Of a stretch of 64,000 nucleotides of DNA, positions 52,579 through 60,168 are shown one piece after another. Position 1 is the first letter of the stretch. The number at the start of each line of letters is the position of its first letter. The stretch is taken from NCBI RefSeq assembly GCF_014650775.1, contig NZ_BMVP01000004.1, positions 186,001-250,000 of the forward strand, written 5' to 3'. The stretch comes from Streptomyces cirratus. GTDB lineage: Bacteria > Actinomycetota > Actinomycetes > Streptomycetales > Streptomycetaceae. Position numbers and translations under genes: made by a program. The notes beneath the pieces are model-generated. The model was not told where the DNA came from, made no database searches, and saw nothing but the letters and a program-made list of their open reading frames with translations.

Positions 52579-53256
52579 ATGACCGATCACTTCGCACTCG
52601 ACGGCGCGCACCGGCACTGCCAGTCGCTCCAGGACGCCCTGGACCGGTTGCGCAGCCACGGCCTCGGCCGGCTCGGCGACTGGGGCGCCCGGCTCGCGTC
52701 CGTACTCCCCGCGGGCGGGCGGCTGCTGGCCGCGGGCAACGGCGGCAGCGCCGCCCAGGCCCAGCACCTGACCGCCGAACTGGTGGGGCGCTACCGGCAG
52801 GAACGCCCGGCCTACTCGGCCATCGCCCTGCACGCGGAGACCTCCAGCGTCACCGCCATCGGCAACGACTACGGGTTCGACCAGGTGTTCGCCCGCCAGG
52901 TGGCGGCGCACGGCCGCCCGGGTGACGTCCTCGTGCTGCTGTCCACCTCGGGCCGCAGCCCCAACCTCATCTCGGCCGCCATAGCGGGCCGTACCGCCGG
53001 GATGGAGGTGTGGGCGATGACCGGTCCCGGGCCGAACCCGTTGGCCGAGGCCGCGCACGAGGCGCTGCACGTCGACGCGCCCGCCACCGCCACCGTGCAG
53101 GAGACCCACCTCGTCGCGGTGCACCTGCTGTGCGAGGCGTTCGACTCCGCCGCCGGCACCCCCGGGGGCGCTCGCCCGGCGGCGGCCCGCGGCCGCGAAC
53201 GCGCCGCCGGGCCGAAGCGGTCCGGGGCGGTACCCGTTTTCCGGCGGCTGCCGTGA
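52579..53256 (+). CDS. gmhA: Sedoheptulose-7-phosphate isomerase
   Basis: A 225-residue SIS-domain isomerase, the first step of the heptose pathway (sedoheptulose 7-phosphate to D-glycero-D-manno-heptose 7-phosphate). It shows AAGNGGSAAQAQHLTAELVG near 52-71, IALHAETSSVTAIGNDYGFD, LLSTSGRSPNL and TVQETHLVAVHLLCE, the usual substrate and zinc residues. The last 35 residues are an Ala/Arg tail not found in most GmhA. ATG 52579 has no clear ribosome site, and the open frame runs back to 52408. Confidence 0.93.
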   Translation: MTDHFALDGAHRHCQSLQDALDRLRSHGLGRLGDWGARLASVLPAGGRLLAAGNGGSAAQAQHLTAELVGRYRQERPAYSAIALHAETSSVTAIGNDYGFDQVFARQVAAHGRPGDVLVLLSTSGRSPNLISAAIAGRTAGMEVWAMTGPGPNPLAEAAHEALHVDAPATATVQETHLVAVHLLCEAFDSAAGTPGGARPAAARGRERAAGPKRSGAVPVFRRLP

Positions 53257-54653
53257 GCGGGCACCAGCCGCTGGTGGTGGTGGGCGACGCCCTGCTGGAC
53301 GAGGACATCGAGGGCGTCGCCACCCGCCTCTCCCCCGACGCCCCGGCGCCGGTCGTCGACGTCACGGGCGAGCGGCGGCGGCCCGGCGGGGCGGGGCTCG
53401 CGGCCGCACTGGCGGCGCGCGGCGGCCGCGAGGTGGTCCTGGTCACCGCGCTGGGCGACGACGAGGCGAGCGAAACCGTACGCAGCGCACTGCGCGGGCG
53501 GGTCCGGGTGGTGGAGATCCCGCTCGACGGCGAACTCCCGGTCAAGACCCGCGTCCTGGCCGGCGGGCGCCCCCTGGTCCGCATCGACCGCGGGGGCGGC
53601 ACCCCCGGTTCCCCGGCCCGCGCGGTACGCGAAGCCCTGGAGCAGGCGGGGACCGTGCTCGTCGCCGACTACGGGCGGCAGACCGCGCGCGCCGTACGCG
53701 AGCTGCTGGAGGCGGTGGCCCCGCGGGTCCCGCTGGTGTGGGATCCGCACCCCAAGGGGGAGGACCCGGTCCCCGGGGCCCGCCTGGTCACGCCGAACGC
53801 GTCCGAGGCCCGGGCGCTGAGCGGCGTCGAGGGGGTCTCCCTGCGGGCGTACGCGCAGCGCGGCGCCGAGCTGGCGGACCTGTGGCGGGCCGCCGCGGTG
53901 GCGGTGACCCTGGGCGAGCGCGGGGTGCTGCTGACGCGGCCCGGCGCCCAGACGCCGATGCTGGTCCCCGCGCCGTACCGCGCCGAGGGCGACCCGTGCG
54001 GGGCGGGCGACTGCTTCGCCGCCGCGACGGCTGCGGCGCTGGCGGACGGGGCGCTGCCGGAGGAGGCGGTGGAGCGGGGGGTGGCCGAGGCGGCCGCCTT
54101 CGTCGCGGCCGGCGGGGCGGGCAACCGTGCGCTGTGGCAGACGGGTCCCGCGGAGGCCACGCGGCGGGACCGGGAGCGGGACGCCTTCGCGCTGGCCCGG
54201 GACGTCAGGGCGCGCGGCGGCACGGTGGTGGCCACGGGCGGCTGCTTCGACCTGCTGCACGCCGGGCACGTGGGGCTGCTGGAAAGCGCCCGGCGGATCG
54301 GCGACTGCCTGATCGTGTGCGTCAACTCCGACGCCTCGCTGGGCCGCCTCAAGGGGCCCGGGCGGCCGCTGAACCCGCTCGCGGACCGGATGCGGGTGCT
54401 GGGGGCCCTCGGCAGCGTCGACGCCGTCGCGCCGTTCGAGGAGGACACCCCGGAGCGGCTGCTGGAGCGGCTGCGGCCCGACGTGTGGGTCAAGGGCGGC
54501 GACTACTCGGCCGGGGAGCTCCCGGAGGCGCAGGTGCTGCGGCAGTGGGGCGGCCAGGCGGTCGTCCTGCCGTACCTCGACGGCCGCTCCACCACCTCGC
54601 TCGCCCACCGGGCGGCCCGGGCCACCCTGCCCCTGGCCCCGACGACGCCGTGA
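53253..54653 (+). CDS. hldE: Bifunctional heptose kinase/adenylyltransferase
   Basis: A 466-residue fusion. Residues 1-310 are a PfkB-type kinase (GDALLDEDIEGVATRLSPDA, GDPCGAGDCFAAATAAAL with the catalytic Asp), which phosphorylates heptose 7-phosphate at O1. Residues 330-466 are a nucleotidyltransferase (TGGCFDLLHAGHVGLLESAR, HxGH motif; RPDVWVKGGDYS) that makes ADP-heptose. The GTG start overlaps the gmhA stop. Both halves look intact. Confidence 0.95.
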   Translation: MSGHQPLVVVGDALLDEDIEGVATRLSPDAPAPVVDVTGERRRPGGAGLAAALAARGGREVVLVTALGDDEASETVRSALRGRVRVVEIPLDGELPVKTRVLAGGRPLVRIDRGGGTPGSPARAVREALEQAGTVLVADYGRQTARAVRELLEAVAPRVPLVWDPHPKGEDPVPGARLVTPNASEARALSGVEGVSLRAYAQRGAELADLWRAAAVAVTLGERGVLLTRPGAQTPMLVPAPYRAEGDPCGAGDCFAAATAAALADGALPEEAVERGVAEAAAFVAAGGAGNRALWQTGPAEATRRDRERDAFALARDVRARGGTVVATGGCFDLLHAGHVGLLESARRIGDCLIVCVNSDASLGRLKGPGRPLNPLADRMRVLGALGSVDAVAPFEEDTPERLLERLRPDVWVKGGDYSAGELPEAQVLRQWGGQAVVLPYLDGRSTTSLAHRAARATLPLAPTTP

Positions 54654-54681
54654 CGTGCGCCCGCTTCCCCGGGAGGTCCTC

Positions 54682-55713
54682 ATGAGCCACCACCTGCGCG
54701 ACACCACCCGCGGGAACCCGCCCCGGCCCGCGGTGCTGGTACTGCGGGCCCTCGGGCTGGGGGACCTGCTGACCGCCGTGCCCTCCTTGCGGGCGCTGCG
54801 CGGTGCCCTGCCCGGCCGGGACATCGTGCTGGCGGCGCCCGCCAGGCTGGCGCAGGCCGCGGCCGGCACCGGCCTGGTGGACCGGCTGCTGCCCGCCTCG
54901 GCTCCCGGCCGGGCGGTGCCCGACGCGCTGGCGTGGGAGGGGCCGCCGCCGGAGCTGGCCGTGGACCTGCACGGCAACGGCCCCCCGAGCCACCTGCTGC
55001 TCCAGCGCTTGCGGCCGGGGCGGCTCTTCGCCTACCGGCATCCCGAGACGCCGGACATCGAGGGCCCCGAGTGGCTGGCGGACGAGCACGAGCGGGAGCG
55101 CTGGTGCCGGCTGCTGGGCTGGTACGGGGTCCGGGCCGACCCCGAGGACCTGCGGATCCCGGCGCCGGACGGCCCGTCGCCGGCGGCGGGGGCCGTAGTG
55201 ATCCATCCCGGTGCGGATGCCGGGGCCCGGCGGTGGCCCCTGGAGCGGTTCGCGTCCGTGGCGCGCACGCTGCGGGCCTCGGGCGAGGAGGTCGTGGTGA
55301 CGGCGGGCGTGGGCGAGGCGCGGCTGGCCGGGCGGGTGGCACAGGAGGCGGGGCTGCCGCCCGGGTCGGTGCTGGGCGGCACGGACGACGTGCCGTTCGC
55401 GGAGCTGTGCGCACTCGTGTCGGGTGCGCGCTGCCTGGTGGTGGGGGACACGGGTCTCGCGCACCTCGCGACGGCCCTCGGGACACCGTCCGTGGTGCTG
55501 TTCGGGCCCGTGGCGCCCCGGCTGTGGGGGCCGCCCCCGAGCGCCCGGCACCGCGTCCTGTGGCACCCGGGGCCGGGTGAGGACGCCCTGCGGCCGGGCG
55601 ACGCGCACGGCTCGCTGCCCGATCCCCGGCTGCTGAGGATCACCGTGGAGGAGGTCGTCGAGGCGGTGCGCGGCCTCCCGGCCCCGGCCCCGGCCCCGGC
55701 CCCGGCCGGCTGA
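54682..55713 (+). CDS. Glycosyltransferase family 9 (second heptosyltransferase-like)
   Basis: A 343-residue GT9 protein with LRALGLGDLLTAVPSLRALR at 22-41 and GDTGLAHLATALGTPSVVLF in the C-terminal half. It differs much from the GT9 at 49099, so the two probably add different residues. The C-terminus ends in an Ala-Pro repeat from CCGGCC repeats. ATG 54682 follows GGGAGG; the open frame begins at 54655. Its stop is 5 bp from that of the convergent MFS gene. Confidence 0.92.
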   Translation: MSHHLRDTTRGNPPRPAVLVLRALGLGDLLTAVPSLRALRGALPGRDIVLAAPARLAQAAAGTGLVDRLLPASAPGRAVPDALAWEGPPPELAVDLHGNGPPSHLLLQRLRPGRLFAYRHPETPDIEGPEWLADEHERERWCRLLGWYGVRADPEDLRIPAPDGPSPAAGAVVIHPGADAGARRWPLERFASVARTLRASGEEVVVTAGVGEARLAGRVAQEAGLPPGSVLGGTDDVPFAELCALVSGARCLVVGDTGLAHLATALGTPSVVLFGPVAPRLWGPPPSARHRVLWHPGPGEDALRPGDAHGSLPDPRLLRITVEEVVEAVRGLPAPAPAPAPAG

Positions 55714-55718
55714 CGGCG

Positions 55719-57281
55719 TCAGGCCGCGGCCTCCAGGCCCGAGTGGACCGGCGTGAGCACCGCGCCGGTCGCCGGGACCACGACGGGGGCGTTGCCGCGG
55801 CCGCGCAGCAGCAGGCCCGCGGTGAGGACGGTGAAGACGACCAGGCCGCCCGCGACGAGGGCGCCCCGCACCCCGGCCAGCTCCATCAGCAGGCCGAGCG
55901 TCGGGGGCGCGGCGAGGCCCCAGAGGGTCTTCACGGTGCTCCACACGCCGAGCACGCGCCCGCGCATGTGGGCGGGCGGGTCGGTCTGCAGGACCGTGGT
56001 CCCGGCCGTCTCCGACACCGACTCGGCCACCGCCATCGGCAGGACGAGCACCAGCAGCACGGCGAGCGAGGGCGACAGCCCGGCGAGTACCTGGAGCAGC
56101 GCCCCGGCGGCGGCCAGTACGCCGACGAAGCGCACCGTGGGCTTGCGCAGCCGGGCGCCGAGCACCGCGCCCAGGATGCCGCCGACGGCGAGGACGGTGG
56201 AGACCGTGCCGAAGGCCGCGGCGTCGCCGGCGAGGGGGCCGGTGACGAGCACGACGAGGGTCAGGCCGTAGTTGCGTCCCAGCAGGGCGCTGAGGCCGCT
56301 GATGCCGGCGAGGGCGACGAGGCGGGGCCGGCGCAGGAAGAACGTCAGGCCCTCGCGGGCGCTCATGCCCTCACCGGCATCCCGGCTCTCCGGCACGGCG
56401 GGAGCGGCGGGAGCGGTGGGAGCTGCGGCGGACGGCACGGCGGCGGGGCCGCTCTGCCGGGCCGCCTTGAGGAAGGGGATGACGGCGGCGACGAACAGGA
56501 AGGACACGCCGTTGGCGGCGTAGGCGGCGCCGGTGCCGAGGACGGCGACCGTGACCCCGGCGAGGGCCGCTCCCGCGAGGCGTCCGGCGTTGTGCACGAG
56601 GGAGCCGACGCCGATGGCGGAGGGGACGTCCTCGGTGCGGACGAGGTCGTTGCCGAGCAGGGCGCAGGCCGGGCCGTCGACGGTGGCGATGAGCCCGGTG
56701 GTGGCGGCGAGGACCATGAGGACGGCCAGGTTGAGCTGGTCGAACGCGACGAGGAACGCCGTCAGGAACGCGACGGCGCCCAGCAGGGCCTGGCTGACGG
56801 CGGCGGTCAGCTTGCGGGGCCAGCGGTCCACGGCGGCGCCGCCGGCCAGGCCCATCAGCAGGCCGGGGGCCGCCTGGACGGACATGGACAGTCCGGTGGC
56901 GGCCGCGGAGCCCGTGATCTGGAGCACCAGCAGGTTCTGGACCGTCAACTGCGTCCAGGTTCCGGCGTTGGAGACGAAGTTGGCCACGGACCACCAGCGC
57001 ATGCTGCGGTAACGCAGGGAGCGCCACGGGGAGCGGGAGGCGGACGTGGAGGAGGGCTGGGCGGCGTCCGGCGCGGGGCGGGGGCCGGGCACGAGGGGCG
57101 TCGTCGAGGAGGGCACAGTCGGTTTCTTCGTGGGAGCAGCCCGGGGCTCGGCAGGCTTGGGTGGAGCGGCCGGGTGGGACGGCCGGGGGCGGCGGTTCGG
57201 GCTGGGTGCGCGCGAGCCGCGCGGCCGGCGCACCGGCCCAGGCGGTGCTGCGGCGCTGGCGGTGCGGTCCCGACGGAACAT
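55719..57281 (-). CDS. MFS transporter with a long N-terminal extension
   Basis: A 520-residue MFS_3/EntS-like exporter with about 10-12 hydrophobic helices beginning near residue 95 (WWSVANFVSNAGTWTQLTVQ; GLLMGLAGGAAVDRWPRK is the loop 2-3 motif). The first 90 residues are Pro/Ser/Arg-rich and probably disordered. No ribosome site precedes the ATG at 57281, so a GTG further in, near residue 56, may be the true start. It could export the product of a nearby pathway; this is inference. Confidence 0.85.
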   Translation of the reverse strand: MFRRDRTASAAAPPGPVRRPRGSRAPSPNRRPRPSHPAAPPKPAEPRAAPTKKPTVPSSTTPLVPGPRPAPDAAQPSSTSASRSPWRSLRYRSMRWWSVANFVSNAGTWTQLTVQNLLVLQITGSAAATGLSMSVQAAPGLLMGLAGGAAVDRWPRKLTAAVSQALLGAVAFLTAFLVAFDQLNLAVLMVLAATTGLIATVDGPACALLGNDLVRTEDVPSAIGVGSLVHNAGRLAGAALAGVTVAVLGTGAAYAANGVSFLFVAAVIPFLKAARQSGPAAVPSAAAPTAPAAPAVPESRDAGEGMSAREGLTFFLRRPRLVALAGISGLSALLGRNYGLTLVVLVTGPLAGDAAAFGTVSTVLAVGGILGAVLGARLRKPTVRFVGVLAAAGALLQVLAGLSPSLAVLLVLVLPMAVAESVSETAGTTVLQTDPPAHMRGRVLGVWSTVKTLWGLAAPPTLGLLMELAGVRGALVAGGLVVFTVLTAGLLLRGRGNAPVVVPATGAVLTPVHSGLEAAA

Positions 57282-57562
57282 CGTGGCAGACGCGGACCAC
57301 CGCCGGGGCGTGAGCCGCGTCCCCCGTCCGCCGGGTGCGTCCGACTCCCTTGCCCGGTAAGGCCCGTGGACTTCTGGTGGGTTTCATCACAGGAACCGCC
57401 CCGTGCGTCCGGGGGCGCCGCGCTGTGGCCCCGGTCACCGGCGCGCGGCCGCAGGCGGCCTAGTCCGGCGTGCCCGGTGGGCGGGTCGCACCCACAGTGG
57501 GAGACGACGGGCGACCGGACGCTCACCCAGCGCGACCGGTACCGGGCGAGGAAGGGCAGGAG

Positions 57563-58309
57563 ATGGAGAGTCGGGTACAGGTCGAACTGCACGGCAAGCG
57601 GGCACTGGTCACCGGAGGGGCTCGCGGGCTGGGCGCCTCGATCGCCCGGCGCCTGGCGGGGGCGGGAGCGTCCGTCCTGGTGGCGGACGTCCGCAAGGAC
57701 CTGGCGCAGGAGCTGTGCGCCGATCTGGTGGTGGCCGGCTGCGAGGCCCGGTTCGTGGAGCTGGACGTCTGTGACGCCGGGGCGGTGGCGGCCCTGTTCC
57801 GCGATCTCGACGCGGACGGGCAGGCGCTGGACGTCCTGGTGAACAACGCCGCCGTGGACGTCTCCAAGCCCATCGAGCATCTGACGGCTCCGGAAGTGAC
57901 CCGGGTGGTCACCACGAACCTGCTCGGGCCGATGTACCTGTGCCTGGAGGTCTACCGGCGCATGGTGGCCCGGGGCGGCGGCCACATCGTCAACATCCTC
58001 TCCACGGCGTCCAACCGCACCTGGACCGAGGCGGGCCCGTACTCGGCGAGCAAGTCGGGGCTGCGGGCGTTCACGCACACCCTGTTCAAGGAGGCCCAGC
58101 GGGACTGCCCGGGGATCGGTGTCACCGGCGTCATCGCGGGCGGGATGCAGACCCCGTTCATCATGGAGCGCTTCCCGGACGCCGACGTGTCGATGCTCCA
58201 GAGCCCGGACATCGTCGCCGACACCGTGCTGTACGCGCTGTCGGCGCCGGCCGGGAGCGTGGTCTCCGAGCTGGTGGTGGTGCCGCGCCTGGAGCCGTCG
58301 TGGCCGTGA
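57563..58309 (+). CDS. SDR family oxidoreductase
   Basis: A 248-residue classical SDR with VTGGARGLGASIARR near 14-28, NNAAVDVSKPIEH, Ser in ILSTASNRTW, and YSASKSGLRAF with catalytic Tyr and Lys. The end (VVSELVVVPRLEPSWP) lacks the common GG-G ending. ATG 57563 has GAAGGG upstream. It stands alone between the MFS gene and DUF6766; any link to the sugar locus is uncertain. Confidence 0.9.
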   Translation: MESRVQVELHGKRALVTGGARGLGASIARRLAGAGASVLVADVRKDLAQELCADLVVAGCEARFVELDVCDAGAVAALFRDLDADGQALDVLVNNAAVDVSKPIEHLTAPEVTRVVTTNLLGPMYLCLEVYRRMVARGGGHIVNILSTASNRTWTEAGPYSASKSGLRAFTHTLFKEAQRDCPGIGVTGVIAGGMQTPFIMERFPDADVSMLQSPDIVADTVLYALSAPAGSVVSELVVVPRLEPSWP

Positions 58310-58321
58310 CGGGCCGGTGAG

Positions 58322-58370
58322 GGAGGGGACCCGTACGGGAGGGAACCCCTGCGGGACGGGTCACCCCTCC
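58322..58370. terminator. Terminator between the SDR and DUF6766 genes
   Basis: GGAGGGGACCCGT (58322-58334) pairs with ACGGGTCACCCCTCC (58356-58370) with a 2-nt bulge. It overlaps the end of the DUF6766 gene. Confidence 0.5.
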
Positions 58371-59035
58371 ACGCCGGTGGCGTCGTGCGGTGCCCCCACG
58401 GGCTTGGATTCGGGGGACCCGCGCTGGCGCAGGTAGACGGAGAGGATGGCCATGGACGCCACGGCCAGGAACTCCGACTGCCAGTTCTGCAGGGTCCGCG
58501 ACCAGAAGTCCGCCGAGGCCACGTACTGGTGCCAGGCGATGGGGTCCTGGAGGGCGCGCAGCTGCCGTTCGTCGTAGGCGGCGGTGCCGGCGATGGACTG
58601 GGCGAGCCAGGAGAGCAGGAAGAACAGGGCCATGACGATGCCCAGGGAGCGCGAGTACACGCCACCCCGCCACCCCGCCACGCCGGCCCAGTGCGGCGAT
58701 CGCGCGTCGGCGTGGCGGCCCGCCTTCTGCTCCGCGTCCGACTCGGTGCCCGCCTTGTGCAGTTCCTTGGACTCCGGTGAGCCGCGCTGCACCAGCCACA
58801 CGGTGGCGGAGATGAAGAGGAAGAACTGCAGGTACTCGGACTGCCAGTTCTCCGCCACGTCGACCGCGAAGTCGGAGGACGCCAGATAAGCGAGGAACCC
58901 GACCTGCTGGAGGCCGTCGGTGGCGAGCTGGTTGTCGAAGTCGGCCCAGCCCGCGAGGGCCTGACCGACGAGGGCGAGCAGGAAGGCGAGTCCGAACGCC
59001 AGCGTGAGCGAATTCTCCCGGATGAAGCGGCGCAT
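58361..59035 (-). CDS. DUF6766 membrane protein with internal duplication
   Basis: A 224-residue protein with four hydrophobic helices. The halves repeat each other: AENWQSEYLQFFLF, then QRGSPESKEL near 62-93, and LQNWQSEFLAVASM, then QRGSPESKPV near 182-213; GQALAGWADFDNQL and QSIAGTAAYDERQL match as well. It starts MRRFIRENSLTLAFGLAFLL. I associate it with DUF6766 from memory; function unknown. AAAGGA lies upstream of ATG 59035. Confidence 0.88.
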   Translation of the reverse strand: MRRFIRENSLTLAFGLAFLLALVGQALAGWADFDNQLATDGLQQVGFLAYLASSDFAVDVAENWQSEYLQFFLFISATVWLVQRGSPESKELHKAGTESDAEQKAGRHADARSPHWAGVAGWRGGVYSRSLGIVMALFFLLSWLAQSIAGTAAYDERQLRALQDPIAWHQYVASADFWSRTLQNWQSEFLAVASMAILSVYLRQRGSPESKPVGAPHDATGVEG

Positions 59036-59078
59036 ACCGGCGACTCCTCCACTATCCGGCGGAAAGGACCGATCGGGG

Positions 59079-59171
59079 TCACCGGTGCATCAGGCCCAGG
59101 GCGCTGAAGTAGACGACCCCGCCCACCACCACGAGCAGACACAGCACGAACAGGGTCCGCATCGTCCTCAT
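59079..59171 (-). CDS. 30-residue membrane peptide coupled to a lipoprotein gene
   Basis: MRTMRTLFVLCLLVVVGGVV followed by YFSALGLMHR: one hydrophobic helix with basic flanks. Its ATG overlaps the stop codon of the lipoprotein gene (ATGA), so translation is coupled. It is too short to recognise as a family. Confidence 0.65.
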   Translation of the reverse strand: MRTMRTLFVLCLLVVVGGVVYFSALGLMHR

Positions 59172-59623
59172 CCGCCCTTCACCGTGCACTGGTACGGCTG
59201 TCCCGGCCGGGGTTCGCAGCCCGCGGCGACCACCTTCCAACCGTGGTCGAACAGGGACAGGAACAAGGTGTCGCCCGGCCCGGCGACCTGCGCCTGGCGC
59301 CCGTACACCGTGACCCGTACCGGGCCGCCGACGACGGGCAGGGAGAGGCCCGGGACGGCGTCCGCGCAGCCCTTCCCCTCGGAGTCCTCCACCTCTTCGC
59401 GGGTCTGGGGGGCGAGGCGGGCGCACGCGCCCGTGAAGTCCTTCGCGCCCAGCGCCCTTTCGAAGTCGGCGGCGGCCGCCCGCGCGTCGTCCTCGCGCAC
59501 TCCCGGCGTTCCGCAACCACTCAGCAGACCCGTGGCGAGGAGTGCGGCGCCCAGCAAAGCGGCGGCGCCCGCCCCTCGGGGACGAGCCGCCCTCTTCCCG
59601 GACGCCGTGCGCGAAGCGGCCAC
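59168..59623 (-). CDS. Putative lipoprotein
   Basis: A 151-residue protein with a basic N-terminus, a hydrophobic stretch and the lipobox LLSGC, with Cys37 the likely lipidated residue. The mature part starts GTPGVREDDARAAAADFERA, an alpha/beta domain like those of NTF2-type lipoproteins, and has four further Cys (ACARLAP, KGCADA, AGCEPRPGQPYQC). GTG 59623. It is coupled to a 30-residue membrane peptide. Confidence 0.85.
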   Translation of the reverse strand: MAASRTASGKRAARPRGAGAAALLGAALLATGLLSGCGTPGVREDDARAAAADFERALGAKDFTGACARLAPQTREEVEDSEGKGCADAVPGLSLPVVGGPVRVTVYGRQAQVAGPGDTLFLSLFDHGWKVVAAGCEPRPGQPYQCTVKGG

Positions 59624-59688
59624 GTTGAGCCGCTACCCGCTTCCCGGCCGCTTACGCTTTCCTCCCATATCGGCCCATACATCCATAC

Positions 59689-59713
59689 GCATGCCTTTCC
59701 CGGCAGGGGGTAA
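59689..59713 (+). promoter_or_regulatory. Sigma-B-type promoter of the small paralogue and catalase
   Basis: GCAT (59689-59692), 15 bp, GGGTAA (59708-59713), then CCGCC. The first gene starts 58 bp downstream, and the catalase gene follows it on the same strand. Confidence 0.55.
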
Positions 59714-59770
59714 CCGCCGATCGGTGGCGCCCTTCGGGGCACCGGCAACGCGCACAGGAAGGGCAGCACC

Positions 59771-60100
59771 ATGGGATGGGCATCGTGGACGACGAACTCC
59801 GTCGCCGCAGGGCCGGGCGGTGTCGCGACGCAGGAGGCGGGCGCCTTGACGGGAACCCTCGACATCCACACGAGCTGGACCGACGGGCGCGCCCGCGTCA
59901 CCGTCCGGCACGCCGGCGAGGAGCGGTGGTTCACCGTGGCCGGCAGCCCCGCCCCGTGCCCGTCGGGATACCAGAGCCGCCTGCTGCACGACCGGGTCGT
60001 CGGGGCCGTACGCGCCGGCGGCGGCGCCGGCGTCCCCGGGCGGCCGCCGCAGCCCCGGGCGCGGGACGACGCGCCCGGCCCGCAGTCCAGCGCCGCGTGA
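59771..60100 (+). CDS. Small conserved protein, paralogue of the protein at 20006
   Basis: A 109-residue protein, MGWASWTTNSVAAGPGGVAT, aligned over its first 85 residues with the product at 20006-20299; the remainder is a Pro/Arg/Ala tail. ATG 59771 has AGGAAGGG upstream and a sigma-B-type promoter at 59689. The catalase gene begins 68 bp downstream, so the two may be co-transcribed as stress genes. Function unknown. Confidence 0.82.
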   Translation: MGWASWTTNSVAAGPGGVATQEAGALTGTLDIHTSWTDGRARVTVRHAGEERWFTVAGSPAPCPSGYQSRLLHDRVVGAVRAGGGAGVPGRPPQPRARDDAPGPQSSAA

Positions 60101-60168
60101 GCCGCGCCCACACCCCACCGCAGGACCTACCCCTTTGCAAGACCCACCGGACCGGAAGGCAATCCGTA

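Noticed and set aside
55743..57842. 699-codon plus-strand frame opposite the MFS gene
   Set aside because: Gly/Arg/Glu-rich shadow of the transporter; the transporter shows helices and a family motif.
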